Part shown: positions 53,247 through 62,268 of the stretch, piece after piece
Position numbering within the stretch: position 1 is the stretch's first letter
How the letters are laid out: the number at the start of each line of letters is the position of its first letter
Origin: Zymobacter palmae
Lineage (GTDB): Bacteria > Pseudomonadota > Gammaproteobacteria > Pseudomonadales > Halomonadaceae
DNA length: 64,000 nucleotides
NCBI RefSeq assembly: GCF_003610015.1
Contig: NZ_AP018933.1
Location: 62,001 to 126,000 of the forward strand
Direction: 5' to 3'
Made by a program: the position numbers and the translations under genes
The notes under the pieces: generated by a model
What the model was told of the DNA's origin: nothing
Seen by the model: only the letters and a program-made list of their open reading frames with translations
The model's database searches: none

Positions 53247-54920
53247 ATGAGCGAACATAAACAGCAGCAGTGGACATGCGGTGCCGATCTGGTTGTCCGC
53301 AACCTCGAAGCACATGGTACTACCCATGTCTTCGGTATCCCGGGCGCCAAGGTAGACCGCGTATTCAACTCTCTGGAAGATTCTTCCATCGAAACCGTCG
53401 TCGTTCGTCATGAAGCCAGCGCTGGTTTCATGGCAGGCGCTATCGGCCGCATGACGGGTAAAGCAGGTGTTGCACTTGCCACTTCTGGTCCGGGTATCTC
53501 CAACGTCGTAACCGCTGCCGCTACCGCGACTTCCGAAGGTGACCCGATGGTTGCTATCGGCGGTGCCGTCAAGCGTGATGATCTGCTGAAGCAGGTTCAC
53601 CAGACGATGGACACGACTAACCTGTTCCGTCCGATCACCAAATCCAGCGTTGAAGTAACGGCTCCGGATACCATCTCCGAAGTTATGTCCAACGCCTTCC
53701 GTGTTGCGGAAACTGGCCGTCCGGGCGCTACGTTCGTCAGCCTGCCGATGGACATCGTCAACATGCCGGCTACCGGTGACGTCCTGACCAGCACGCGCAC
53801 ACCGAAACAGGGTGCCGCTGACGAAGATGCCATCAAAGAAGCGGCTGCGGAAATCCGCAACGCTAAACGTCCGGTTATCCTGCTGGGCATGATGGCAAGC
53901 CGTCCGGAAAACGTCGACGCGATCCGTGCACTGGTCAAAGACTGCAACATTCCTGTTGTCAGCACCTTCCAGGCAGCAGGCGCACTAAACGCTGACCAGC
54001 AGCACCTGTTCGCAGGCCGCATTGGTCTGTTCAGCAACCAGCCGGCTGATGAACTGATCCAGAAAGCGGATGCCGTTATCACTATCGGCTACAACCCAGT
54101 CGAATACGATCCGCCCCTGTGGAACAAAGTTCTGCGTCCGATCATCCACATCGACGTTGTCATTCCGGACATGGAACGCAACTACCGTCCGACCGTCGAA
54201 CTGATCGGTGACATCAACGCGACCGTCAAACGCCTGAAATCTGAGCTGCAGCCGATCGACCTGTCGACTGAACTGAGCCAGATTCTGGATCGCGTTCAGA
54301 ACAACCGCAAGTTCATCGCTGAAAAAGCCCCGACGCTGGGCGGCGCTCCGGTTCATCCGTTCCGCATCGTCAAAGCGCTGGAAAAACTGGCCGGCTCCGA
54401 TGTCAACGTCTGCGTCGACATGGGTAGCTTCCACATCTGGCTGGTACGCTACTTCAACTGCTTCCGTGCGCGTCAGCTGATGATCACCAATGGTCAGCAG
54501 ACCATGGGTGTTTCTCTGCCTTGGGGTATCGCTGCATGTCTGGCAAACCCAGGTCAGAAAGTACTGTCTGTCTCCGGTGACGGTAGCTTCATGCAGTGCA
54601 GCATGGAACTTGAAACCGCTGTACGCCTGAACTGCAACCTGACTCATGTACTCTGGGTTGACCAGAACTACAACATGGTAGCGTTCCAGGAATACAAAAA
54701 ATACCAGCGTGTTGCGGGCACCAAGTTTGGCCCGATCGACTTCAAGGCTTACGCAGACGCTTGTGGTGCGAAAGGCTTTGCTGTCAACTCAGCAGAAGAG
54801 CTGGAAACTACGCTGAAAGCGGCAATGGACTACGAAGGCACCTCTCTGGTGGCCATTCCGGTCGATTACAGCCACAACAGCAAACTGATGGAAGCCGTCG
54901 GCGTAGAAGGCCTGATCTAA
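53247..54920 (+). CDS. alsS: Catabolic acetolactate synthase
   Basis: A 557-residue thiamine diphosphate enzyme joining two pyruvates into acetolactate. It has the N-terminal GAD-VVRNLEAHG and HEASAGFMAG, and the TPP motif GDGSFMQCSMELETAVRLN with NYNMVAF. The sequence is of the AlsS/BudB catabolic type, which does not need FAD, rather than IlvB/IlvG, and no small regulatory subunit gene follows. GAGGA precedes the ATG at 53247. It is encoded downstream of alsD. The codon use is notably GC-biased and regular, suggesting high expression. Confidence 0.94.
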   Translation: MSEHKQQQWTCGADLVVRNLEAHGTTHVFGIPGAKVDRVFNSLEDSSIETVVVRHEASAGFMAGAIGRMTGKAGVALATSGPGISNVVTAAATATSEGDPMVAIGGAVKRDDLLKQVHQTMDTTNLFRPITKSSVEVTAPDTISEVMSNAFRVAETGRPGATFVSLPMDIVNMPATGDVLTSTRTPKQGAADEDAIKEAAAEIRNAKRPVILLGMMASRPENVDAIRALVKDCNIPVVSTFQAAGALNADQQHLFAGRIGLFSNQPADELIQKADAVITIGYNPVEYDPPLWNKVLRPIIHIDVVIPDMERNYRPTVELIGDINATVKRLKSELQPIDLSTELSQILDRVQNNRKFIAEKAPTLGGAPVHPFRIVKALEKLAGSDVNVCVDMGSFHIWLVRYFNCFRARQLMITNGQQTMGVSLPWGIAACLANPGQKVLSVSGDGSFMQCSMELETAVRLNCNLTHVLWVDQNYNMVAFQEYKKYQRVAGTKFGPIDFKAYADACGAKGFAVNSAEELETTLKAAMDYEGTSLVAIPVDYSHNSKLMEAVGVEGLI

Positions 54921-54946
54921 GGTCTAGCGCTAGCGTGCGATCCTCA

Positions 54947-54971
54947 AGGGTGCCGATGTGTTCGGCACCCT
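54947..54971 (+). terminator. Hairpin between alsS and lrgA
   Basis: AGGGTGCCGA pairs with TCGGCACCCT over five bases, 27 bases after the alsS stop. It lacks a T run, so it may only weaken or process the transcript, letting some read through into lrgAB. Confidence 0.5.
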
Positions 54972-55161
54972 GTGGCATCTCCTTACGGATGGTGCCACTA
55001 TCTAATGACCATTCTTCGGAATGGTCATGTTTCATCCGAGAGGCACTGACACTCAACGTTGCAACCAACCGACTGTCATCCTGCACCTTCCGCTGCATCG
55101 CTTCAGCTCATGCAGCCTGACAGCCGTTCCAATAACCCTCATCATTATCGAGGCGATCACC

Positions 55162-55584
55162 ATGCCCTTACTTGCTGGCATGAGTATATTGCTGTTATGC
55201 CAACTCCTTGGCGAGACCCTGGAATCTCTCTTTCACCTGCCTATCCCTGGCTCGGTTATCGGCATGGTTATCCTGCTGATCGGTCTGATGGTATATGGGC
55301 GAGTGCCGGAAGGACTCAGGATCACCAGCAATGGACTCATGCGCTACCTTGCACTGCTCTTCATCCCTGCCGGGGTTGGCGTTATGGAACGCTGGCCGCT
55401 GATCCGCAGCAATCTGTTATCCATTACCGTCACGCTCATTGTTTCTGCTATAGCACTTCAGGCCTCGATCGCGCTGTTCATGCGCTTCATGCTTAAGCGC
55501 CAAGGGCTGCTGGAAGATCATGACATAGATCCGACTCTGGCAGGTGCTGAAGCCGTAGAGCAGGATAAGGAAGATCGCTCATGA
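55162..55584 (+). CDS. lrgA: LrgA/CidA-family membrane protein
   Basis: The 140-residue protein has four membrane helices and the LrgA/CidA features: LLLCQLLGETLESLFHLPIPGSVIG, cut here as LPIPGSVIGMVIL, and LALLFIPAGVGVM. LrgA/CidA were first described as antiholin- and holin-like; with LrgB they form pyruvate transport systems (PftAB of B. subtilis, LrgAB of S. mutans). The ATG at 55162 is the first with a family-like start and has GAGGCG upstream. The stop overlaps the lrgB start. It follows the acetoin operon on the same strand. Confidence 0.88.
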   Translation: MPLLAGMSILLLCQLLGETLESLFHLPIPGSVIGMVILLIGLMVYGRVPEGLRITSNGLMRYLALLFIPAGVGVMERWPLIRSNLLSITVTLIVSAIALQASIALFMRFMLKRQGLLEDHDIDPTLAGAEAVEQDKEDRS

Positions 55585-56303
55585 ATGACCTGATGACCAA
55601 GATCTGGGTGTTTTCTGAAAGTGCTCCGAAGTTCTCCATCCTCTTTACCATCATTGTGTTCGCACTGAGCTTTGAGCTGTCTCGCCGCGTACGCTTCATG
55701 CGTTTTGTTCATCCTGCCATACTGACCATCGCAGCCATCATCGTGTTGCTCAAGGTGACGGGAACGCCCTATCAGAGCTATTTCGAAGGTGCCCAGTTCA
55801 TCCACCTGTTGCTGGGGCCTGCAACCGTCGTACTGGCCGTGCCGCTGTTTGACAACCTCGATCGTATCCGAGCGATGCTGGTGCCGTTGCTGAGCAGCTG
55901 CGTCTTCGGGGTGGTCATGGCTATCGTCTTTACGATGGTGATTGCGCGCGTTACCGGTTCGCCAAGCGAAGTGAGCATCTCATTGGCGCCCAAATCTGTC
56001 ACGACGCCGATTGCCATGCAGATCGCCGACAAGCTTCACGGCCTGCCTTCTCTGACCGCTGCGATGGTGTTGGTGACAGGTGTCGTTGGCTGCCTGACCG
56101 CTCCGCTGGTCTTCAAGGTGTTGGGTATCCACGACCATACGGTCAAAGGCTTTACGCTGGGAATGACGGCGCACGGGTTCGGTACGGCGCACAGCTTTGC
56201 CACCATTAGTGCACTGGCCGGTGCTTTCTCTGGCCTGGCTATGGGCGTTGCCGGCTTAGCAACGGCGGCTATCGCTCCACTCATCGTGCCCCTCCTGGCT
56301 TAA
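55581..56303 (+). CDS. lrgB: LrgB/CidB-family membrane protein
   Basis: The 240-residue protein has six to seven membrane helices and the LrgB signature: FLLGPATVVLAVPLFDNL, SLAPKSVTTPIAMQIAD, and KGFTLGMTAHGFGTA. It is the large partner of LrgA. The start overlaps the lrgA stop (ATGA), so it is translationally coupled. Location directly after alsD and alsS makes a pyruvate import or export role the most sensible reading; a role in murein hydrolase control remains an alternative. Confidence 0.92.
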   Translation: MNDLMTKIWVFSESAPKFSILFTIIVFALSFELSRRVRFMRFVHPAILTIAAIIVLLKVTGTPYQSYFEGAQFIHLLLGPATVVLAVPLFDNLDRIRAMLVPLLSSCVFGVVMAIVFTMVIARVTGSPSEVSISLAPKSVTTPIAMQIADKLHGLPSLTAAMVLVTGVVGCLTAPLVFKVLGIHDHTVKGFTLGMTAHGFGTAHSFATISALAGAFSGLAMGVAGLATAAIAPLIVPLLA

Positions 56304-56365
56304 ACGCTTTGGCAGCCGTGCGGCTGGCGATGATGACGTTGCATGCGTAGAATGTTTGGGCACGC

Positions 56366-56379
56366 TAACGTCAACGTCA
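56366..56379. promoter_or_regulatory. Operator site of the MerR gene
   Basis: TAACGTCAACGTCA, whose reverse complement TGACGTTGACGTTA matches the two sites at 23.5-23.6 kb except at one central base. It ends nine bases before the MerR start, suggesting autoregulation. Confidence 0.62.
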
Positions 56380-56388
56380 GGGGCCCGC

Positions 56389-57378
56389 ATGGCTGTCACT
56401 TTCCGCATTTCTGAGTTGGCCGCCGATCTGGCGGTGACAACTCGCACCATTCGCTTCTATGAAGAGCAAGGCCTGATCTCGCCTTCGCGTCGTGGTCACG
56501 AGCGCATCTATACCCCTCAAGAACGGCATCTACTGCGCATCGCGCTGACCGGCAAGCAGCTAGGGCTGACCTTGGCTGACTGCCGTGAGCTATTAGCCCT
56601 TTTTCAGGCGGATGACCCTGCTACTCCCGATGCCGAGCTGAACGAGCAGTTGGAGCGTGTGGCTCACTACCAGCAGTTCCTGAGCGAGCAGAAACGAGCT
56701 ATCTCGACGCTGACCTCTACGCTCAACGATATCAAGGCACGTTGCCAGCAGCAGATGACCGGCGCATCGCCTTCCTTTGCCGGGCACTCTGATGATGCCG
56801 AGCTGGTATCAGTGACGACCGAAGTTGACTCGGAAGAGGCCTCCCAAGCACCAGAGGTTGTGGCTTTATCGACGGCTCGCGTGGCATCATCATCTGAGCC
56901 CTCGGTGCGCAGGACAGTGTCGACTGCTCATGTAGTGACAGAGCCGTCACCGGCGCGCAGTGACGTGTCAGCTACTCGCGTGAACGCGGTGTCCGAGTCC
57001 TCAGCGGATCGCAAGCTGGTGTCGGCGGCTTCTGTGTCACCAGCGCCTGATACCTCGGTGGATCGCCGGGAGGCATCGGCTGCTGGCTCCGCTCATGATC
57101 TTCCTGCCTCTACTTCGGAAGTACATCCCGAACAGCGTCCGATTGAGCCGCATAGTAGAAAAGTGGCCGTTTCTTCACCGCTGAAGGTAGCGGATAAGCC
57201 TGCTAAGGCGGCACCGCTGTCTACGACAGAAAGTGGGGATTTTGATCTGTTTTCATCTCTTGATGAGAAGCAGGGCGATGTGCAGTCTTCGGCTGAATCA
57301 CATTCCATTGATAATAATGAAGATGATGCGAGCCGCATTCATGTCGAAGATGATGGACAGATGAGCTTCCTGCTATAG
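56389..57378 (+). CDS. MerR-family regulator with long disordered tail
   Basis: The first 125 residues are a normal MerR-type regulator: winged HTH (FRISELAADLAVTTRTIRFY, EEQGLISPSRRGHERIY) and a dimerisation coiled coil (LNEQLERVAHYQQFLSEQK). It resembles the LiuR-type acyl or amino acid regulators. After residue 125 comes a Ser/Ala/Val/Glu-rich, low-complexity tail of about 200 residues, very unusual for this family, ending DGQMSFLL. The tail has no fold motif I recognise. AGGGG upstream of 56389 sets the start. It lies between lrgB and the SulP gene, both on the same strand, but its target is not established. Confidence 0.85.
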   Translation: MAVTFRISELAADLAVTTRTIRFYEEQGLISPSRRGHERIYTPQERHLLRIALTGKQLGLTLADCRELLALFQADDPATPDAELNEQLERVAHYQQFLSEQKRAISTLTSTLNDIKARCQQQMTGASPSFAGHSDDAELVSVTTEVDSEEASQAPEVVALSTARVASSSEPSVRRTVSTAHVVTEPSPARSDVSATRVNAVSESSADRKLVSAASVSPAPDTSVDRREASAAGSAHDLPASTSEVHPEQRPIEPHSRKVAVSSPLKVADKPAKAAPLSTTESGDFDLFSSLDEKQGDVQSSAESHSIDNNEDDASRIHVEDDGQMSFLL

Positions 57379-57903
57379 CCGGAATCGTTGAAAACGAACG
57401 TTTGGAAATACCGATATAAATGCGCTGAACGGCAGTGAATATGCCGTATCTGGCGGCTCCCCCGCGACATCTTGAACCTTGACTGGTGTTATAGAAGGCA
57501 TATGCTATTCGGGCTTTCGTGTAGCGCCAGTCCTGCGCCATTTCTCCTTATTCCCGCTACTTCATGCTACGGGCGTCCCGGCACAGGACATTCTGTCTCT
57601 GGAGTTCTCCGGAGCCGCTATCCCCAAGTAGAGACGTCTGCATCTTCGCTATCTGCGTGGATGCCACACGTCCCGTTGTTATGAGTCAGGCAGCTCGTTT
57701 CACGGATTTCCTATGCGGCTTTAAGCTGTCGGCCTGTTTCACCGCTGGGTGAAACCGCCACCGATCAAGACGTCATTACACCCTATCGTGTTGCAGGTTT
57801 TTCCTGTTCAGCACATTTGGTCGTGTCGCCTCCCAAGTCCAACGTATAGGACGTCACCTGAACCGAGAAGTGCCTTCAACCGTTCTATTGAGGGAAACTT
57901 CTG
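57379..57903. other. Intergenic region before SulP gene
   Basis: About 525 bases. Open frames at 57472-57752 have no ribosome site and unlikely composition. GAGGGAA at 57889 belongs to the SulP gene. I see no RNA gene or repeat here. Confidence 0.4.
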
Positions 57904-59457
57904 ATGTTGATGCTCTCCAAAAAGGAATGGTTCGGCAATCCAAAGAACGACATACTGGCCGGCATTGTCGTTTCCTTGGCGCTGATCCCCGAGGCAATCG
58001 CATTCTCGATCATTGCGGGCGTAGACCCCAAGGTCGGTCTGTACGCTTCCTTCTGCATTGCTGTAGTCTGCGCCTTCACTGGCGGTCGCCCTGCCATGAT
58101 CTCTGCTGCAACCGGTGCCACTGCGCTGCTGATGGTCACGTTGGTCAAAGATCACGGGGTTGATTACCTATTCCCGATGACCATGCTGGTCGGGATTATC
58201 CAGCTGATCTTCGGCCTGTTGCGCCTTGGCACCCTGATGCGCTTCGTTGCACGTCCTATTTTGCACGGCTTCGTCAATGCGCTGGGTATCCTGCTGTTCC
58301 TGTCCCAGGTGCACGAGCTCATTCGAGAACGTGGCACGTTGCTGGCCAGAGCGGCTGAAAGCGGTCACATGGCACCGGCGATCTGGATCTCCCCGCTGTT
58401 CGTCATCGTGGGTCTGATCATCATCTATGGCCTGCCCCGCATTCCGAAAGTGGGCCGTATCATCCCATCTCCGCTGGTGTGCATCATTGTGCTGACGGCC
58501 GTATGTGCTTACCTGCAGCCGGGAATCCTCACTGTTGCTGACAAGGGCAAGCTCCCCGATTCGCTGCCGCACTTCCTGTGGTTCAACGTTCCGCTGAACT
58601 TCGAAACGCTCATGATCATCCTGAAACCGGCAATCCTCGTTTCCATCGTAGGTCTGCTGGAATCCATGATGACCGCGACCGTGGTCGATGAGTACACCCA
58701 TACGCCCAGTGACAAGAACCGTGAATGCCGCGGCTTGGGGCTCGCTAACATTGTTTCTAGCCTGTTCGGTGGTATGGCCGGCTGCGCGATGATTGGTCAG
58801 ACGTCCGTGAACCTGGCTTCTGGTGGTCGTACGCGTCTGTCCACTTTGATCGGTGGTGTCGGTGTGCTGATCCTTTCCGTCTTCCTGAAAGGTGTGGTCG
58901 GTCAGATTCCGCTGGCAGCGCTGGCGGCCGTCATGACTATGGTGGCTATTGGTACTTTCCGCTGGCGTTCGTTCAAAGAGCTGTTCACGCTGCCGAAAAC
59001 GACCAACATCACTATGGTCGCTACGGTTGTCGTCGTTGTCTCCACCAACAACCTGGTGTACGGCGTCGTGACGGGTATTCTGCTGAACGTATTCTTCTTC
59101 ACCTATCGCTTCAGCCGTCTGCTGAGCGTCGATGTGCAGGATGTCGAAGAAGGCGTGCGCAAGTTCAACGTTAAAGGCCAACTGTTCTTCGGTTCCGCAC
59201 TCAAGTTCAATGCCGCATTCGATAGCCTGACGGATGTACGTCTTGCCATCATCGACATGAGTCAGGTGCGTCTGTGGGATCACTGTGCCGTCGTCACGCT
59301 TGACCGTATTCGTGCTGAGCTTCAGCGCACGGGGACTACTGTTGAACTGCGCGGTCTGTCACCGGAAAACGAAGTTATGATCAGTAAATACTCCGAACTT
59401 CGCCAGCAGGAGGAAGGTCCTGACGGCGAAGAAGGTGAAAAACTGACCACTGCCTGA
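57904..59457 (+). CDS. SulP-family anion transporter with STAS domain
   Basis: The 517-residue protein has about 12 to 14 membrane helices and the SulP hallmark in [20 protein letters not shown] and [20 protein letters not shown] cytoplasmic STAS domain occupies about residues 420-505 ([39 protein letters not shown]). SulP carriers move sulfate, bicarbonate, molybdate or dicarboxylates by proton or sodium coupling. The substrate is not determinable; bicarbonate (BicA) or sulfate (YchM/DauA) are options. GAGGGAA precedes the ATG, and a terminator follows. Confidence 0.9.
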   Translation: MLMLSKKEWFGNPKNDILAGIVVSLALIPEAIAFSIIAGVDPKVGLYASFCIAVVCAFTGGRPAMISAATGATALLMVTLVKDHGVDYLFPMTMLVGIIQLIFGLLRLGTLMRFVARPILHGFVNALGILLFLSQVHELIRERGTLLARAAESGHMAPAIWISPLFVIVGLIIIYGLPRIPKVGRIIPSPLVCIIVLTAVCAYLQPGILTVADKGKLPDSLPHFLWFNVPLNFETLMIILKPAILVSIVGLLESMMTATVVDEYTHTPSDKNRECRGLGLANIVSSLFGGMAGCAMIGQTSVNLASGGRTRLSTLIGGVGVLILSVFLKGVVGQIPLAALAAVMTMVAIGTFRWRSFKELFTLPKTTNITMVATVVVVVSTNNLVYGVVTGILLNVFFFTYRFSRLLSVDVQDVEEGVRKFNVKGQLFFGSALKFNAAFDSLTDVRLAIIDMSQVRLWDHCAVVTLDRIRAELQRTGTTVELRGLSPENEVMISKYSELRQQEEGPDGEEGEKLTTA

Positions 59458-59501
59458 GCAGTATTGCTGCGCTGAAACGGCGCGCAATATGCACTACGAT
59501 G

Positions 59502-59536
59502 CGGCGGGGCTTTCATGAGGCCTCGCCGTTCTTTTA
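59502..59536 (+). terminator. Terminator of SulP gene
   Basis: CGGCGGGGC (59502-59510) pairs, with one G-U, with GCCTCGCCG (59520-59528), followed by TTCTTTT. Confidence 0.75.
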
Positions 59537-59678
59537 CCCCGCCTTTTCGATTGGCGCTCGTTGGCGTTGATATCCCTCGTCTTCTATCCGTCTGCTTTCT
59601 TTTGGCGCGCTCCGTGCATGAAGTGAGCGGCTTCCGCTGTGCCGAAGCCCTGTCCCACTGATTTGGAGAGAGCTGCCG

Positions 59679-61427
59679 ATGAGCCGCCCCCTGCTTGCGC
59701 TGACCCTGACGCTGATCCTGCCCGCCATTACGACGACTGTTCATGCTGAAATCGACATGACATCGTATGCTGGTAAATACTGTGACACCCCTTCCCGCTG
59801 TGTCGATCCCATTGCGGTCAACGGCATGGTCACCTCCTCTAACTACATGGCGACGCAGGCGGGCGTCGATGTTCTGCGCAAGGGCGGCAACGCTGTTGAT
59901 GCCGCGATCGCCGTTGCGTCGACCATGGCGGTGGTCTATCCGCAGATGAACACTATCGGTGGGGATAACTTCTGGCTGATTTACAACGCCAAGACGGGAG
60001 AAGTGAAGGCGCTCAATGCGAGCGGGCGCGCTGGGGAAAAAGCCACAATCGACCACTATCGCGCGCTGGGATACGACAAGATACCGTCTCGCGGCTATCT
60101 GGCCGCCAATACGGTCCCGGGTGCCGTTTCCGGATGGGATGCGGCTTATCAGTACGCGGCTACCAGCATGGGGCATTCGCTGCCTTGGAAGACGTTGCTT
60201 CAGACGGCCATCGGTTATGCCCAGAACGGCATGCCGGTAACGCCCAGCCTCAATTACTGGGCAACCGTCAATGTCGATCCCAAGGACACTACCTTCCGTG
60301 ACCTGCAGCGCTTTCCTGAGTTCAAGCGGATATTCCTTACGCAGAACGATACGGCCTATCCGGTGGGTGCGTTGCTGAAACAGCCTGATCTCGCGCGTAC
60401 GCTCACCATTATTGCTGACAAAGGGGCCAGCGCTTTCTACACGGGAGAGATCGCGCAGCGCATCGTGGCCGATCTGCAGGCGCACGATGGCATGCTGACA
60501 CTGAAAGACTTTGCCGATCATCGCGCTGATTGGGTTGAACCACTGCACGTCAATTACCGTGGCTATACCGCATGGAACCTGCCGCCGAATACGCAGGGCA
60601 TGGCCTCGCTGGAAATTCTTAACGTCCTTAATAATTTCGATGTGAAAGCGCAGGGTGAAGGCTCGGCCAACTATTACCACCTAATGGTGGAAGCCACCAA
60701 ACAGGCTTTCGCTGATCGAGACAAATATCTGACGGACCCGGATTTTAGCCCTATTCCGCTCAAACAATTGCTGTCGCCCGAGCATGGCAAGGCGCAGGCG
60801 GCACGTATCGACATGCAGCATGCTCAGGTCAATATCAAACCGCTTGATCCTAAAGGCGATACGGTATGGTTCGGGGTCGTTGATAAAGAAGGCAACGCCG
60901 TCTCGCTGATTCAGAGCATCTATCACGACTTCGGTTCAGGTATCGTACCGGAAGGCACAGGCGTGCTGCTGCAGAACCGCGGTAGCTTCTTTTCGCTTGA
61001 TCCGAAAGACGTTAACCACCTTGAACCGCATAAGCGTACGTTCCATACCCTCAACCCTGCCCTACTGACCCGCGATGGTAAGCCGTACCTGGTTTACGGC
61101 ACGATGGGGGGCGAAGGTCAGCCACAGACACAGGCGGCTATTGTGACGCGCATCGTCGACTTTGGCATGTCACCGCAGGATGCGATCAATGCGCCACGCT
61201 GGCTGCATGGCCGTACATGGGGGGCTTCTTCTAACGACCTTAAGATCGAGGGGCGTGTCGATCCTGCGGTTATCAAAACCTTGAAGGAGCGCGGTCATCC
61301 CATCAAGGTCGTCGATGGCTATACCGACACTATGGGGCATGCTGGTGCGATCCTGATCGATCAGAAGACGGGTATGAAATACGGTGCAACCGACCCGCGT
61401 GGTGATGGACAGGCGGCGGGTTATTGA
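59679..61427 (+). CDS. ggt: Gamma-glutamyltransferase, secreted
   Basis: The 582-residue precursor has a signal peptide (MSRPLLALTLTLILPAITTT, cut near HA-E) and the gamma-glutamyltransferase fold. The protein is an Ntn hydrolase that self-cleaves before the nucleophile threonine, here T395 in GDTVWFGVVDKEGNAVSL. It then has GTGVLLQNRGSFFSLDP and the C-terminal GGEGQPQTQAAI, GHAGAILI. The VW after the Thr (instead of TH.S) is seen in the YwrD-like subgroup, whose members favour other gamma-glutamyl or acyl substrates. It acts on glutathione or gamma-glutamyl peptides in the periplasm. The gene ends near a palindrome related to parS. Confidence 0.9.
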   Translation: MSRPLLALTLTLILPAITTTVHAEIDMTSYAGKYCDTPSRCVDPIAVNGMVTSSNYMATQAGVDVLRKGGNAVDAAIAVASTMAVVYPQMNTIGGDNFWLIYNAKTGEVKALNASGRAGEKATIDHYRALGYDKIPSRGYLAANTVPGAVSGWDAAYQYAATSMGHSLPWKTLLQTAIGYAQNGMPVTPSLNYWATVNVDPKDTTFRDLQRFPEFKRIFLTQNDTAYPVGALLKQPDLARTLTIIADKGASAFYTGEIAQRIVADLQAHDGMLTLKDFADHRADWVEPLHVNYRGYTAWNLPPNTQGMASLEILNVLNNFDVKAQGEGSANYYHLMVEATKQAFADRDKYLTDPDFSPIPLKQLLSPEHGKAQAARIDMQHAQVNIKPLDPKGDTVWFGVVDKEGNAVSLIQSIYHDFGSGIVPEGTGVLLQNRGSFFSLDPKDVNHLEPHKRTFHTLNPALLTRDGKPYLVYGTMGGEGQPQTQAAIVTRIVDFGMSPQDAINAPRWLHGRTWGASSNDLKIEGRVDPAVIKTLKERGHPIKVVDGYTDTMGHAGAILIDQKTGMKYGATDPRGDGQAAGY

Positions 61428-61453
61428 GCGAGGGAAGACGAACACACTGCGAA

Positions 61454-61469
61454 TGTTTCATGTGAAACA
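61454..61469. promoter_or_regulatory. parS-like palindrome after ggt (one base off)
   Basis: TGTTTCATGTGAAACA differs from parS by one central transition (C to T). With flanks it forms a 22-bp near-perfect palindrome at 61451-61472 without a T run. Confidence 0.55.
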
Positions 61470-61491
61470 TTCGTGGTAGAAGCAGTTGCTG

Positions 61492-61520
61492 AAGCGGGGC
61501 CTTATGGCTTCGCTTTTTTT
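61492..61520 (+). terminator. Weak terminator after ggt
   Basis: AAGCG pairs with CGCTT around a 14-base loop and is followed by TTTTTTT. The stem is short, so confidence is moderate. Confidence 0.55.
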
Positions 61521-61583
61521 AGTGCAGTACTTCCTGTTCATCAAACAAATAGCGGTGCTGACTCACCGTTGGGAAAGACGGCT

Positions 61584-62093
61584 TCAGCGAGGGAGTGTCT
61601 TGTAAAGCGCCATCATTAGCTCGTCCTTTCCCATATTGGCTGGGGCATGGACATAGCCGATCCCCGCTTTGATCAACAGCTCTTTTATGTATCCCTCCAA
61701 TGGCGAGGTGCTCAAGACAACCAGTGGTAGGAACTGTGCATCAACGATCACCAGTTCGGCGAGCGGAGAATGCATCTGGTGAAGCGTGCGATCTTCCCCG
61801 CACGACTCCATCAACGAGGCAAAGGGTACACTGGCCAAAATCATGGCCTGAGAATGCCCCGCTAAGGATAACCCCTTGCGAGCTTCAACGACCTGCCAGA
61901 ATAACGCCTGAAGGTGGTGAGGAAGCACCGGTTTGGGCTGTAACGACGAGGCCTCGTCGTTCAGATGTTTCACGGGAAACATCGGCGGTGTGGGATAGAG
62001 GGCGTCTCGGGTTTTTCTCAGCTGTAATCTTGATAGACCGAGCACGCATAGGGCAAGAAAGCCAACCCATAGCGCGATGGCGAAAGCTGTCAT
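61584..62093 (-). CDS. DUF2726-like membrane-anchored protein
   Basis: The 169-residue protein has one N-terminal membrane helix (AFAIALWVGFLALCVLGLS) and a cytoplasmic domain. The domain layout (LQALFWQVVEAR at the start, AELVIVDAQFLPLVVLSTS in the middle, and ELLIKAGIGYVHAPANM near the end) resembles DUF2726, a nuclease-like fold often tied to phage or restriction systems; the match is partial. A parS-like site (one mismatch) lies inside the gene at 61966, encoding MFPVKH. It is convergent with ggt. Confidence 0.6.
   Translation of the reverse strand: MTAFAIALWVGFLALCVLGLSRLQLRKTRDALYPTPPMFPVKHLNDEASSLQPKPVLPHHLQALFWQVVEARKGLSLAGHSQAMILASVPFASLMESCGEDRTLHQMHSPLAELVIVDAQFLPLVVLSTSPLEGYIKELLIKAGIGYVHAPANMGKDELMMALYKTLPR
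61966..61981. promoter_or_regulatory. parS-like site within DUF2726-like gene
   Basis: TGTTTCACGGGAAACA, one base different from the parS consensus, located in coding sequence. Confidence 0.45.
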
Positions 62094-62268
62094 TGTGGGT
62101 GGTGCTCACTTGGGATAAGGGGGAGACAATTATATTTTGTATACGATTTTTCATTAGGGCGATAAAAGCCAAGAAAATAGCTGAGTGTCTAGGGTGATAT
62201 GGTGAAGGCTGTTTCTGTATTGGGTATAATGGTATGAATTTACATAGCATTAAGTTGGGATCCAATAA

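Noticed and set aside
57360-57378. QMSFLL end of the MerR protein as a beta-clamp-binding motif
   Set aside because: It resembles but does not fit the QL[SD]LF or QxxLxF patterns, so it is not claimed.
58168-60680. Long minus-strand open frames (371 and 452 residues) opposite the SulP and ggt genes
   Set aside because: They are antisense shadows of well-supported genes, rich in His, Gln, Arg and Asp as expected from the reverse frame of GC-biased codons, and have no ribosome sites.
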